A stretch of 64,000 bases of DNA from Sphagnum compactum (Eukaryota; Bryophyta; Sphagnopsida; Sphagnales). Within the stretch, counting starts at the first letter, position 1, and every line of letters starts with the position of its first letter. The stretch covers positions 4,216,001 through 4,280,000 of the forward strand of contig OZ234501.1 of NCBI GenBank assembly GCA_965153455.1, written 5' to 3'. Below the pieces are notes generated by a model. The model saw only the letters and a program-made list of their open reading frames with translations, was not told where the DNA came from and made no database searches. A program made the position numbers and the translations under genes. Below, in pieces: positions 42,807-54,028 of the stretch.

Positions 42807-43505
42807 GGGGGGGGGGGAGGGTAGGGCTTAGATGAGTGAGTGAGGGTAGTCAAGGATTGAATTCAAAGCTATGTAGCCTAGCTTACACAAGTAGTAAGTA
42901 AAAAAGTAGCTGGTAAAAAGTAAAAAGTAGAAAGTAAAACTGATTGAGTGAGCAATTTGACTGACTCCAAGCATTATTATTTCAGGCATCATCATCATTC
43001 CATTTCATGAAGAGAAAAGAAAACAAAACAAAACAAAAGAGGGAGAGAGAAAGAGAGATGATTAGCCTACTGGGTAGTATTGCCAACCACTCACTGACTC
43101 ATAGCTCCACTCAATCCATTCAGGTATGGGTCAGCTTCCAAATTTCTTTTGAGCTCAACCCTAATTCATCTTCACCTCTTCACTTGGGAAGGAAAGCAAG
43201 TGTTTTTATATAGGTTTATTTATTTATTTATTTTTTTGGGTGGGTCAATTTATGGGCCTAGCTTTTGCATTGAATGGTGAGTTAGAGGAAAAAACAAGGT
43301 GTAAGAGAAGAAATGGGGATACAGGTTAAACAAGGACAAAGAAGAAGAAAGGGGAAAAACAAATGGAGGGAACATTTAAGTAGTTGTGAGCTGAATAGGT
43401 ATAATAAAGTAACTAACATGAGGCCAAAATTTCAAAACAGTTCTCAATCAAGGCTCATAATACATAATCCAAACATTCAAAACTTTTTTGACTGCAAAAT
43501 CCCAA

Positions 43506-43534
43506 CACAAACAAACAAACAAACAAACAAACAA
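43506..43534. repeat. CAAA tetranucleotide microsatellite
   Basis: About seven CAAA units in intergenic DNA. Confidence 0.85.
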
Positions 43535-43560
43535 AAGAAAAGAAAGGGCTTGCAAATCAA

Positions 43561-43643
43561 GTTGCCCTAGGCTTACCCAAGTCCACAAAAACTCTTTTCT
43601 TAGTTGCCCTAGGCTTACCCAAGTCCACAAAACTCTTTTCTTA
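43561..43643. repeat. 42-bp tandem duplication
   Basis: GTTGCCCTAGGCTTACCCAA and the following GTCCACAAAA-CTCTTTTCTTA occur twice in direct succession, from 43561 and from 43603. They differ by one A. Confidence 0.95.
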
Positions 43644-44177
43644 GTTTACAAATGAGTAGCAACTCAGTGGCAGAACTAAGATGTTATGAGTTATGACCCC
43701 CTTAGTAGTTATGACAAACTTAAAAAACCATCTTTGGCTGCCAACTGGGTTTATTTAGGACATAAATGTGTGAAAGGGAAGAGAGTAAAACCTACACCTT
43801 TTCACATGGCAAGTTCAAAGCCTCTCTTCTTATGAGGGGGAGATAAAAAGGGCAAATAAAAGAGTGATTTATTTTTAAAATAAAAAAATCATAAAATTTT
43901 TATTAAATTTAAAAAAAAACAGAATCAAATATGGAAATGGTAGGAACAGAGAGGTACAAATCAAAATACCCACACCCAAGAATTAAGGAGGGCAGATGAA
44001 TGAAAAAAAATCATCAAAGCCTTGCAAAACTTTATTTATTATAAATCCACCGTTGATTCAGAAAATGTAGTACCCAAATGTGGCCTAAGGATATATTCTA
44101 TATAGTAAAGGACGTCGTGGTCGTGAAGCTTCGGGATGAAATGAAGCTTTCCGTCGGGATGAAATGAAAGCTAAACC

Positions 44178-44252
44178 CTAAAACATGAACAAAACATTGT
44201 TGAAATAACACACCTGTGCATTAGGCACAGGGTTCAAACTAGTATATATATA
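44178..44252. repeat. Direct repeat, left copy
   Basis: About 75 bases, including ATTGTTGAAATAACACACCT and GTGCATTAGGCAC, recur almost exactly at 45449-45522 on the same strand. Both copies end in CAAACTAGTATATATATA. Confidence 0.92.
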
Positions 44253-44839
44253 CTGCAGAGTACACATTAACATAGTTAGTTACCTTCTTTTGTGTGTTTT
44301 GTGTTTTTACATTCACATCTCTGTTTTAGTTAGACCTTCACCAAGAGTCGGAAAACTCATGATTTTTCTTTTCCTTTTCTATCAATTTTTTTAATTATTA
44401 TTTTTTAAAAAATAAAAAATAAAATATTTTATTATTAAAAAATTCTTTAAATTTTTTATTTTTCTTCCGGCTGATGCACTGACTACCTACACCACCATTC
44501 AGTGAAAGTACCTGTTGCCATTCATTCGATTACTCAAGGAAAAAGGAGTTATGATAAGTGCTCATGACTCTCAAGTCGTGGCCAATTTGTGTTCCAATGA
44601 CAATTGTGTCTACTCATTGTATTATGCTCTTGTCGTTATTGGGTTTTATTTTCCCTTTTTCGTCTTCTGAATCGAGATTTTGAAAAAGAAATGATCAAAA
44701 ATTCTTGACTTCAATGTCGAATTTGACTAGCAAAAGACATCCCCCTAAGTAACCCGACAACAAAAACCCCCCTATGCCATCATCATGGGTTCACCTTGCA
44801 ATCACAACACCACATATTGTTAATTCACATATTGTACTT

Positions 44840-45155
44840 ACGACTAATGTTCAACACAAAACTAATTTACCCAAAAAGGTCTAGTTGAAAGAAAAAGGGG
44901 AATTTTTTTTTTATTGATATATTTGCTGAAATTTTTGAGGATAAAACTTCCAATTTGTGAAAAAAAAAAATTATTGTCCCAAACCATTGGGTTATTATTA
45001 CAAATACACCCCCCCCCCCCAAAAAAAAAAAAAAAGGTGCATTTTGCCTAATTGTCCCGCATATGTTAAAATTCTGGAAAATTAAATATGAAACTGCCTA
45101 ACCTCATTTTATAGAATAAATTAATTAATTTTTGGCGAAGAAGTGGCAAAACACC
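44840..45155. repeat. Dispersed repeat related to the one at 455-740
   Basis: Same-strand relative of the repeat in intron 4 of the methyltransferase gene, with the same order of blocks. It lies between the two 75-base direct repeats, so it may be internal sequence of an element bounded by them. Confidence 0.55.
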
Positions 45156-45448
45156 TGTCTCGTAAGTACAGTACTGTAGTACAGGTGCAGCTTCAGTACA
45201 TGTCTGAGGAATAATTAATTAATTTTGAGGATTTGAAATATATATATATATGAATATTCTTCACAAAAAAATTCTTGGAGAAAATTAAAATCTGAAATTT
45301 TCAGCATTTCTAAAAATAATATATATATAACATGTGCCAAGCCACCAAGGTACTAATGGTATGGAGCTCAGTTATTATACAAAATAATAAAAAAAACAGA
45401 AAACACATAAATTTTTTTTAAAAAAAGATACAATTTTAAAAAAAAAAA

Positions 45449-45514
45449 CTAAAACATGAACCAAACATTGTTGAAATAACACACCTGTGCATTAGGCACG
45501 GGGTATTCAAACTA

Positions 45515-45522
<8 letters not shown>
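45449..45522. repeat. Direct repeat, right copy
   Basis: Second copy of the 75-base repeat at 44178. It runs directly into a TA microsatellite that ends at 45552. Confidence 0.92.
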
Positions 45523-45554
<32 letters not shown>

Positions 45555-46222
45555 AGAGCCCACCACACCCATGACCCACCTTCAAATAATCCATGCTTCA
45601 CTTTCTGAAAATTTCACAAAACCAAGACAAAGAAAAACCCTAAATTAGATAAGTACTGGAAGGTTCCTTATTTATGCCTTGGGTGTGAGAGCACCCACAT
45701 TGGTACCATGGTAAAAATCCCAATACTCATTTTAAATTATTTCTATCAAATATTAGAAAAATATCCCATGCATGGATTTTTTAAAATGTTGGCAAATTTA
45801 TTTTATTTTACACTAATTCTCCAAAATTTGAGGAAAAGGCTGGATGGAAAAACTGGATGGGGAGGTGGGGGGGAGGAGTAAGTTACAGCATGGATGGATG
45901 GACAGAAAGTGAATTACTTTTACTGAAGCCCAAACCCCTAAGGTTAAAAAAAAAAAGGGCTAGAGAGTGGCTGGGCTGTGTGGCAGTAAAAGTACTTTTA
46001 ACAGTGCACAGCAAAACACACAACAACAGTGCTGCTAAGTTTTTACTGCTGCCTGTCTGCCTGCCTAGTGCCTCCTGCTGTTGTTTGCTGTTACTGTTAT
46101 TTTACCTCCTCCTCCTCCTCCTCCTCCTCCTTCTTCTTCTTCCCTTCTCTGTTGTCCTTTTTTTTTGGGTTTTGGCTTCTCCATTTTTTCATCTTAGTTT
46201 GATGGGTGGGGTTGAAAAATTT

Positions 46223-46654
46223 AAGAAAAGTAAATAACTAAACTTGGATGTGAGAAATATTTTTTTTGCAGCCTAGTTAGTAGTCAAAAAAAGAAAAGTA
46301 AATAACTAAACTTGGATGTGAGAAATATATTTTTTGCAGCCTAGTAGCCAAAAAAGAAAAGTAAATAACTAAACTAGGATGTGAGAAATTTTTTTTTTTT
46401 TGCAGCCTAGTAGTCAAAAAAGAAAAGTAAATAACTAGACTTGGATGTGAGATATATATTTTTCAGCCTAGTAGTCAAGTAAATAACTAAACTTGGATGT
46501 GAGAAATATTTTTTTTTTGCAGCCTAGTTAGTAGTCAAAAAAGAAAAGTAAATAACTAAACTTGGATGTGAGAAATATTTGTTTTGCAGCCTAGACTAGT
46601 AGTCAAAAAAGAAAAATAAATAACTAAACTTGGATGTGAGAAATATTTTTGCAG
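46223..46654 (+). repeat. Seven-copy tandem array resembling iterated 3' splice sites
   Basis: Units start with TAAATAACTAAACTTGGATG at 46231, 46299, 46362, 46428, 46480, 46549 and 46617, with periods of 52-69 bases. Each unit ends in a T run followed by TTTGCAG (one copy has TTTTTCAG). CTAAAC resembles a branch site, so each unit looks like an intron 3' end. The last copy ends GCAGGCAGG at 46654. The array lies 1.2 kb before the TPD1-like start codon, possibly in its leader. Confidence 0.92.
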
Positions 46655-46906
46655 GCAGGGTCGCATACTGACCTGAGCACTGCTGGGGACGCTCTTACAT
46701 TGCAACAGCTCCGTTATACAGCACAAAAGAAGAAGCAGAAGAAGAAGAAGAAGAAAGAAGAAGCAACAGCAGCAGCAGAAGCTGTGAACAAGGAAGCACC
46801 ACAATAGCGGAGAGGAGGAGACAGACAGACAGACAGAACTCATAGAGCTTCACACTAGACATACCCATTACCCACAACACATATTCCATTCTCTCTTTCA
46901 TTCATT

Positions 46907-46909
<3 letters not shown>

Positions 46910-46948
<39 letters not shown>
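46910..46948. repeat. CT dinucleotide microsatellite
   Basis: About 19 CT units, probably in the promoter or leader of the TPD1-like gene, where CT tracts are common in plants. Confidence 0.9.
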
Positions 46949-46952
<4 letters not shown>

Positions 46953-47188
46953 CTCCTTGGTTTCTCATGCTCTTTGCTTCCTTTCTTTTTCACAGAACTT
47001 GAGGGGATTTCAACCCACCCATCACCATCTTCTTCTTCTTGTAGATCTTTTGTGTTAATGACAATGCACCAAACCAAAGAAAAGCAACCTTCTTCATTGG
47101 ATTGAGAGTTTTTTTTTTTTTTTCCTACGTGTTTTTGTTGTTGTCGTAGTGTTTTGGCAGAGTGTGTGTGGTTTTTGCCATTTTCACA

Positions 47189-47190
<2 letters not shown>

Positions 47191-47219
<29 letters not shown>

Positions 47220-47227
47220 CTTCTTCT
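47191..47227. repeat. TTC trinucleotide microsatellite
   Basis: Twelve TTC units, probably in the leader of the TPD1-like gene. Confidence 0.9.
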
Positions 47228-47719
47228 GTCAACTTTGTTGGAAAGTGGGTTTCGTTCAAAATTTCTAGAACAAGTTGGAAGCTTCATGGATTTTGTTTGT
47301 TTTTTGGAAAATGCAGGATCTTTATGATCTCATTCCATTTCGTTGTCAGAACGCTACATAAGTTGCAGCTCCTTGGATTAGCGGAACAACCCCCAGTAAA
47401 AAGAAAGTCCGGTTGCTGCTGCTGCTTTCTGCGGTACCCAGCAGCTCTGATTTTTATTTTATTGCCTTTGCTGTCTGTACAAGTACTAGTTGTTGTTTGG
47501 TTCCGTTTGTTTGTGTTGAGTTTTGTTGCCTTCCTGGTTCAAGGAGGAGCTACCTAGCTACGGATAGCTAGAATCACCTTCATTATGTTTCTGTTCTGCT
47601 GAGAAAAACCCTGGTCGGACTGGGTGGTTCTGGGAGCACCTGGTTCACTGGACCCCAAGTTTTGTGGGCAATTTGGTGGGTGGTGGGACTGTTTTCTTTT
47701 TTCTTTCTTTCTTTCTGTG

Positions 47720-47824
47720 ATGACTGAAAGCAACTTGGTTGAAGGAAAGCCAGTGGCTGCCTCCTCCTACTCCAGCAGGAAGTCTACACTACTGACCCAA
47801 GGAAGATTGGGATCGAGCAGTTGA
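47720..47824 (+). CDS. Upstream ORF of 34 codons before the TPD1-like gene
   Basis: ATG at 47720 opens a 34-residue frame beginning MTESNLVEGKPVAAS and ending in TGA at 47822-47824, 26 bases before the main ATG at 47851 and in a different frame. If in the leader, it could lower translation of the main frame. I recognise no conserved peptide. Confidence 0.3.
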   Translation: MTESNLVEGKPVAASSYSSRKSTLLTQGRLGSSS

Positions 47825-47850
47825 AGTTTTTCAAACCCAAAGGCAGCAGC

Positions 47851-49849
47851 ATGAAACATCCAGCTCTTCTTCAACTCTTGTGTCTTGTGTGCATAATCTT
47901 GCTGCTGCTGAGCAGCACGTTACCATTCATAGCCTGCACTTCTAGTGTTGTTGCTGCTGCTGCTTATTCTCAAACTGGTAAAGAACTTATCATCTTTGAA
48001 TTCTTCTACAGTTGTAGCTAAAGTCATGCATATAGCTTCTACTTCTTCCTCTTCTTTCTTCCTCTACAAGTCTCCTCCCAAACTTCAACGTTTCCATAGC
48101 CACCCAACAATGCTAGATTATCAATCCATCCAAGAATGCAAGAATTCTCTTCATCTGAAGGTTGGGGTCTAATCTGTTCTGTTCCACACTGTAGGTCTGG
48201 ATGCACTAGACAGTTCATGCTCATCACCAAAAGAGGGATATAGTATCACAACAAAAACAACAACAGCAACAACAAAAGCAGTAACAGCAGCAAAAGGCAG
48301 CATCTCAGCAGCTGCAGCAATTGGGGAGCTACAAGAGCTAACAGCAGAAACAGTGATGGAGCTTTCAAGTGGTGGTGAGCAAAATCAATTGAATTTTACA
48401 TTGTTTTGTAGGATGTTTTCTACCATATGTTCATACCTTTTGTTTTAGTTTTTCGGGAATTTTTTGGGGTTGATTTTAAAAGTTTAAGCGTCAAACATGA
48501 AAGTTGAATTTTCATTTATGGTTGAATTGTTGTTTGTTGATGGTGTAGTAATTATAATAGTAATGTGTGGTATCATCAGCTATGTGTTGAGCTGTAACAA
48601 TAATAGTAATAATACTCATTGTTTTGAACTAGTGCTTTTGTATTGTAAATTTTCAATTCATGGTTTGCATCAAGAGTCTTTTGATGATGCCCATTTATAG
48701 ATGTACTAATGTAGCTTTGTTTGGGTTTCTATTTTTCCCTCTGTTTGTTTGGTTTTCATTCTTTTTGAACAATGCTTAGGAAAAATGTGTTTTACAAAGA
48801 TTTTGTCATTTGACCTGTCTCTGATGTTCTTGGTAAGAATGCAGCCTTGGTTGTTTTAGGTTACTTCCTCAAAATTTGTGTTTGGGAGAATTAGATTTTA
48901 GCAGTAGTCTTGATCGTTGTGATGAATTTGGATTTGGATCTGTCTGCAGCAGCGGCTTTTCAACACAGAAGTTGAAAAGGATTTCTTTCTTCAAAAATAA
49001 ATTTGAAGTGTGAATTTCTTTTCTGTTTTTCTGGGAAAGCGTTGTGTGGGGGTGTAAGTTAATTTTTTTTGTTCGGTAATGTTACTCCTGAATGTGCATA
49101 TATGTGTGATTGGTCATTTGGATCCATGTAGCCTTTCAGTATTTCTTCAATTTTGATATAATAATTGTGTTGTTGAAAACTTGATCTCTCTATAGGGTTC
49201 GAGGGCGGCAGCAGCTCAAAGTCATCCAGTGAATTGCGGAGTCCAGTTGAGCCATTTATGATGCAGCCAACAACAAATAAGGCAAGACAGGCAAGAAGAT
49301 TCAAGAGCCGCCGCATGTTAGCCCCTAGTAAGTTTGTCCCGGCTTCCTCCTCTTATTCTTGTCCACGTGAGAAGTTACCACATATGTCACACACACACAT
49401 ACACACACACACACAGAAGGAGGGAAGGAAGGCTGATACCTGGGAAGGGGAAAAAAGAACAAAAAAGAGTTCATAAAAATCAATAATAAACCAAGAGTAT
49501 GCACAATGGAGCAATAATGATGGGTTTTGTTGGGGTTATTGCAGATCGAGTGTGCACAAACAAAGATATTAGCATATTTCAGGGTCAAGATGGCTCCTCA
49601 GGCATCCCGCAGTACATTGTGCAAATAGTGAACACATGCTTATCTAATTGTGCCCCTTCAGACATTCATGTGTACTGTGGCTGGTTTGCTTCAGCTCTCC
49701 TGGTCAATCCTAATATCTTTAGCCGTGTTGCCTTCAATGACTGCCTAGTTAATGGTGGCAGGCCTCTTAGACCAGGCGACATCATCCGCTTTGAGTATGC
49801 AAACTCGTTCATGTACCCAATACGCTTCAAGTCCGCTAGCTTTTGTTAA
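47851..49849 (+). CDS. TPD1: TPD1-like secreted cysteine-rich protein, four exons
   Basis: Exons 47851-47977, 48195-48374, 49196-49327 and 49545-49849 join in phase to 247 residues. The N-terminus is a signal peptide with the hydrophobic core LLQLLCLVCIILLLL. A low-complexity T/A/S-rich linker (exon 2) and a basic segment (ARQARRFKSRRMLAP, exon 3) follow. Exon 4 encodes the TPD1 domain: CTNKDISIFQ, SGIPQYIVQIVNTC, HVYCGWFAS, NDCLVNGGRPL and YANSFMYP, with six cysteines. In flowering plants TPD1 is a secreted ligand of the EMS1/EXS receptor kinase that specifies tapetum in anthers; homologues occur across land plants. The RRML segment before the domain matches the usual junction. A processing site there is possible. 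A second copy of exon 4 lies 415 bases downstream. Confidence 0.9.
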
Positions 49850-49939
49850 AATTAAGTCTTCTTCTTCTGTCTTGTACAAAGCCCCCTCCCAGTTTTGACC
49901 TTTGAGATTTTTAACAAAAACCCATAAATTTTACTAAGT

Positions 49940-49945
49940 AATAAA
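49940..49945 (+). terminator. Candidate polyadenylation signal after the first TPD1 terminal exon
   Basis: AATAAA lies 90 bases after the stop at 49849 and before the second terminal exon. This is where an early polyadenylation site would be needed for a choice between last exons. Confidence 0.45.
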
Positions 49946-50263
49946 GCTTCTTCTAAAGACTCCTTGTGTTGTATGTATACAAGTGTGTGTGTTGTGTGTG
50001 TGGGTGCAGTTTGCCTACATGTCCCACTTATGGATCCAAGTGTTTTTCAGTCTGTGCAAAGTGGATCCAAGTCCAGTGTTCTATAAATTTTGTGGCCAAG
50101 TCCAGTCCAGGCTTTTAGTGCAGAAGAACAATTGTCACGGTTTTAAGGAGGGAATTTGCAAGAAGAAAGCTCATGTACGGGGAGAGCTTGAGATGCATGT
50201 TAGGTGAAATGTTGGGAGTGAAGAAGAATAATGAGTTATGTGGATTGTGGGGGTATTGCAGAT

Positions 50264-50566
50264 GGATGTACAAACAAAGACATTAGCATAATGCAGAGCC
50301 GAGACGGCTCTGCTGGCATTCCTCAGTACAGTGTTCAGATAGTGAACACATGCATATCAGAGTGTGCGCCCACAAACATCCATGTCTACTGTGGCTGGTT
50401 TGCGTCGTCTCCCCCTCCCAACCCAAACACATTTACTCGCCTTGCTTATAATGACTGCCTTGTGAATGGTGGTCGGCCTCTTGCCCAAGGCAGCATTGTG
50501 GAGTTCCAATATGCAAACTCCTTCATGTATGCCCTTAGTTTCCGGTCGGCCAACTTTTGTAGATGA
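50264..50566 (+). CDS. TPD1: Second TPD1-domain exon, probable alternative terminal exon of the TPD1-like gene
   Basis: This exon encodes CTNKDISIMQ, AGIPQYSVQIVNTC, HVYCGWFAS, NDCLVNGGRPL and YANSFMYA and ends in TGA. It keeps all six cysteines and is about 71 percent identical to exon 4 over 98 residues. It is preceded by GGGGGTATTGCAG, as exon 4 is by GGGGTTATTGCAG, and its splice phase is the same. Joining exon 3 (phase 1, ending CCT-A) to it keeps the frame. No signal-peptide exon lies in the 415 bases between the copies. An ATG at 50231 gives an in-frame 111-residue frame without splicing, but it would lack a signal peptide. Alternatives are an independent short gene or a recently stranded duplicate. 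Intact cysteines and conservative changes argue for selection. Confidence 0.7.
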   Translation, partial: GCTNKDISIMQSRDGSAGIPQYSVQIVNTCISECAPTNIHVYCGWFASSPPPNPNTFTRLAYNDCLVNGGRPLAQGSIVEFQYANSFMYALSFRSANFCR

Positions 50567-53500
50567 AATTTGGTACACTAGTGTGTGTACCTACTTCCTT
50601 ACCTACTTACCTACCTACCTACCAACAGACAGTTTTATATATGATGGCTTCGGGAAGGGGGTTTGAATATAGCTTTAGATCTTTTAGTCCCAATGTAAAA
50701 GACCCTTCTGAGTCAAAACAATGGCGGAAACTTTTGTAGATAAGAGTGTGAAACCCGAAGAAACTTTAATCTATGTACGGTACAACCAGCTTAAAAGAGG
50801 AGTAGAAAATGGAATTTTGCACAAAATTGATTGCCCTCTCAATGCATGGTCAGCCCTCTCAATTCCATCCTGAAGTAGTGTGGTGTGAGAAAGGTTTTGT
50901 AGCAGCAACAGCAGTTTATAACTCCACATTCTTCAAGGATGAAATGGAATCTCATTGTGGTGACAAATCTTTGATGAAAACTAACACTTTACTATGAAGT
51001 CGCACATTATATCATACAAGCCAAGGTAACAACACTACTATTCATACTCGTGTATTTGTTGAATGTAGCTCTTTACAAAATCATTGTAGTACTCTCACTC
51101 GAGGACATGCAAAATTCTGTTTCAGAACATCCCGAAGATCATGAGAGCTCAATAAAAAAAACAATGGAAAATGCAGATGCAATTGTTTTGGGTCCTCTTT
51201 TTGGATTGTCTGGAACATTTCCCCTGTTGCTTGTATGGGGGTTGTTGGGTGAGATGCTTCAAGTCCTACTAGTAGCAAGTAGTCCTTACTCAAGCTTCTT
51301 TTTCTTTGGGGGCAGTGAGAAAAAACCTTTGCACATGTTGGGTAATAACACAAGCTGCCCCTTCTAATAAGGCTTAAACCTGAGAATCAGACAGTCATAA
51401 TGAAAGGGCTTGGGAATGTGATCAGGAAATCCCAAGGATCAAGGGAACAATAAAAATGGGTTCTGAAGCTCTGTTGGGTTTTGTTTACATCCATCAGATT
51501 TTGTCCTTACAGAGGAACAGCTCCTTTTATATTATTGTCAGAACTGAAAATACTAAAACCACAATCAGCACACACCTGCATGTTATTGTTGTAGTTGTTG
51601 TTGTACTCTATCAAAAACAACACCCTCCCTCCCCCCACCCCCCCAAATGTGAATTGAAGTCATTTGAAAGCTATGATGCCAATAGTTACCAACACCCATT
51701 TCAACTAGATGGATGCATAACAACTATTTTTTTTGAATTTTAAAATTTTGTCAGAAAAACAAACACCCAGAAGCCAGCATTCTTCTTCTCTCAAATTCTC
51801 AATCAAAATGAGCAAATCAATTTTAGCAGCACACAAAATCTAAATCCACAAATCCACCCAAATCCATCCACATTTCTCTCTCTCTCTCTCTCTCTCTCTA
51901 CAAATACTTTTTTAGCTGACCCATTCTTCAATCTGACATGTTAATCTCTTGTCTGAAATAGTTGGGCTATGGCCGAAGTGCAAAAAACTTCACTTGCATC
52001 TAATCTCTTTTGCAAATATTATGTTTCAAAATAATCATCATCTGTTGGAAAAACCACAATTTTTGTACATGACATTGAGTGAAAACTTAGGAAATTAAAT
52101 AAAGATTAAATTGCTTCCGGGAAAACTTGGTAGTAATGAATTCCCTCAATATAGGCTCTTCCCTTGATACCCATATTAAATTTATTGAAGAAGTGTCGAA
52201 CCTTAATTCTTATATTGCTACTTACTAATTGCAGGAGGACTGATGACGGCTTACTTTTGATAAACAATGTGATTAGTGATTACCAAGGGAAGGGAAGGTG
52301 ATTAATACACTTCTTTAGGCACACAACAAACCAACCATCAATGCAAAAATTAGGTTAATTTTCATCAACTGGTAAACAAAAAATTCACACAAAGTTGATG
52401 ATATGTAAGTAAGTAAGGAGCTAAGAACTTGCATCTACGGTTGTATGCAAGACTATATATACATTTTGTTACTATGGTATTCAAATGTTGTGTGAAATAA
52501 GTTAATATGTCGGTAGTACGGTTTTTTTGGGGTTTAGGGTTTAGGGTTTTTTTGTGCGTTATTCCACAAGTTGATATTGTGGATTAGTATTTTGTTTTGG
52601 GAAGTTGTTGGGTTACCTCACTTTCTTCTCATTGAGTTTGGAAAATGGAAGAAGCTGAGCGGGAGGGATGATGTATGTGGAAACGTAGTACTACTACTAC
52701 TTAGTTATTAGTAGTCGGGAGAAAGAAGTAAGTGAGGAGCTAACAAGTTTGAACAAAGCATAAACACGAAACAAACAAAGACCAACAATTCCCCGTCTGA
52801 CATAACGGTCCTGACTCTCCAACTGGTCACCAGTTTGTTTGTTGCTGGCAACAACAAAGATCCCAAAAATCATTAGATCTCTCGTGACATCCATCTGAGG
52901 GACAAAATCATCTCAAAAACAAAAATTCTGTTCTTCTTTTTTTTTCCCTTTTTTTTCCTTTTTTTTTAAAAAAAAAATTTTTGTTACAAGGAATGTAGTA
53001 GTAGTTATTTATTTATTTATTTATTTATTAGTCCTTTTTTTTTTTTGGGTCCCCTCTAACAACCTTAGAATTGTGTGGGATTTTTTTTGTCGGGGCTTTT
53101 CCTTGAGTTTCAGTCTTTCTAGTGGTACTTGATGGGGGAAAAAATGCTAAATGGCCAATTATTCAAAGAATATGTAATTATAAGTGTTTTATTTTATTTT
53201 ATTTTTTGGCCTCAATTTTTTGTTTGTCAAAAAATTAGTGTCAGTAGAATGATTGTTGTTCTCCTATGACTTTGACAAAAGCAGTAGGTTGTCAACAATG
53301 TACTTGGTTTTTTTTTTTCTTTTTCTTTTTCTTTTAAATTTATTTATTTTTGTGGTTGCCAACAATGTCCAAGGAGGCCCATAGTGCACAATTGTGTGTT
53401 TTTCTCTATGGTAAATTGACATTCTTCTAAGTGCATATTTTTCTAACAATGGTTATGGCACCCATCAAAAATTCATGTAATTTTTTTTAAATGTGACAAT

Positions 53501-53785
53501 GTGATTGAAAACATTTAAATATACATGTCATGACGAGTCTGTTTTTTTTCTTTTTTGGTTTGAATTTTTTTTCATTAATGTGAAAATGAAATATTTTTTT
53601 TATCACTTAATTTTTTTTTGAGAAAAAGAAGTCATTAGATTTACAAAAAAAATTGATAACCATGTTGCAACATTTCCCTATTGGTATAGGTTTGATAACA
53701 ATTTGTTTAAATGTTTAGATAGGGTTCCTATAACATGTCATCATTTAATGTGAGATCCCTTTTGGGTTCCTCATAACTAATGTGA
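50567..53785. other. Intergenic DNA downstream of the TPD1-like locus, no gene seen
   Basis: CCTA repeats lie directly after the second TPD1 exon (50590-50625), a CT tract at 51872-51898 and a TTTAGGG tract at 52529-52550. Homopolymers and AT-rich DNA follow. The open frames show no recognisable domain. Confidence 0.5.
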
Positions 53786-54028
53786 ACGTATCTTAAGGCA
53801 AAAGAATAATTACGGAAACTCAAATATTTCACCATGCAAAAAATATAAATCTTCAAAAAATTCTCAAAAGGAAACCAAAATCCTTCATGATATTAGAACT
53901 TTGATAACTAATCTCAAGTTTCAACACAAGCCAAAATATTATCTTTCAAAAATCTCATATAAAAATAAATAGACCTATTATTTTCTTACCTAGTATGGGG
54001 CCAAAATCCCATAAGCTACTATACTCTA
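53786..54028 (-). repeat. Dispersed repeat, copy in reverse orientation
   Basis: Reverse-complement partner of 41148-41386. The two inverted copies are 12.4 kb apart and bracket the TPD1-like locus. Confidence 0.85.

Larger units (their letters stand above)
46670..47850 (+). promoter_or_regulatory. Probable promoter and long 5' leader of the TPD1-like gene
   Basis: GAA-rich sequence (46735-46770), a CT tract (46910-46948) and a TTC tract (47191-47227) precede the start. Several short upstream open frames occur, the last at 47720-47824. The transcription start and any leader intron cannot be fixed by eye. Confidence 0.4.

Noticed and set aside
46898-47287. Arginine-rich 129-codon frame on the minus strand
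   Set aside because: Composed mostly of translated CT and TTC microsatellites and antisense to the TPD1-like leader.
50231-50566. Second TPD1 copy as an unspliced gene starting at 50231
   Set aside because: It would lack a signal peptide, and the bases before 50264 match the intron end before exon 4, so a spliced exon is more likely. Not fully excluded.
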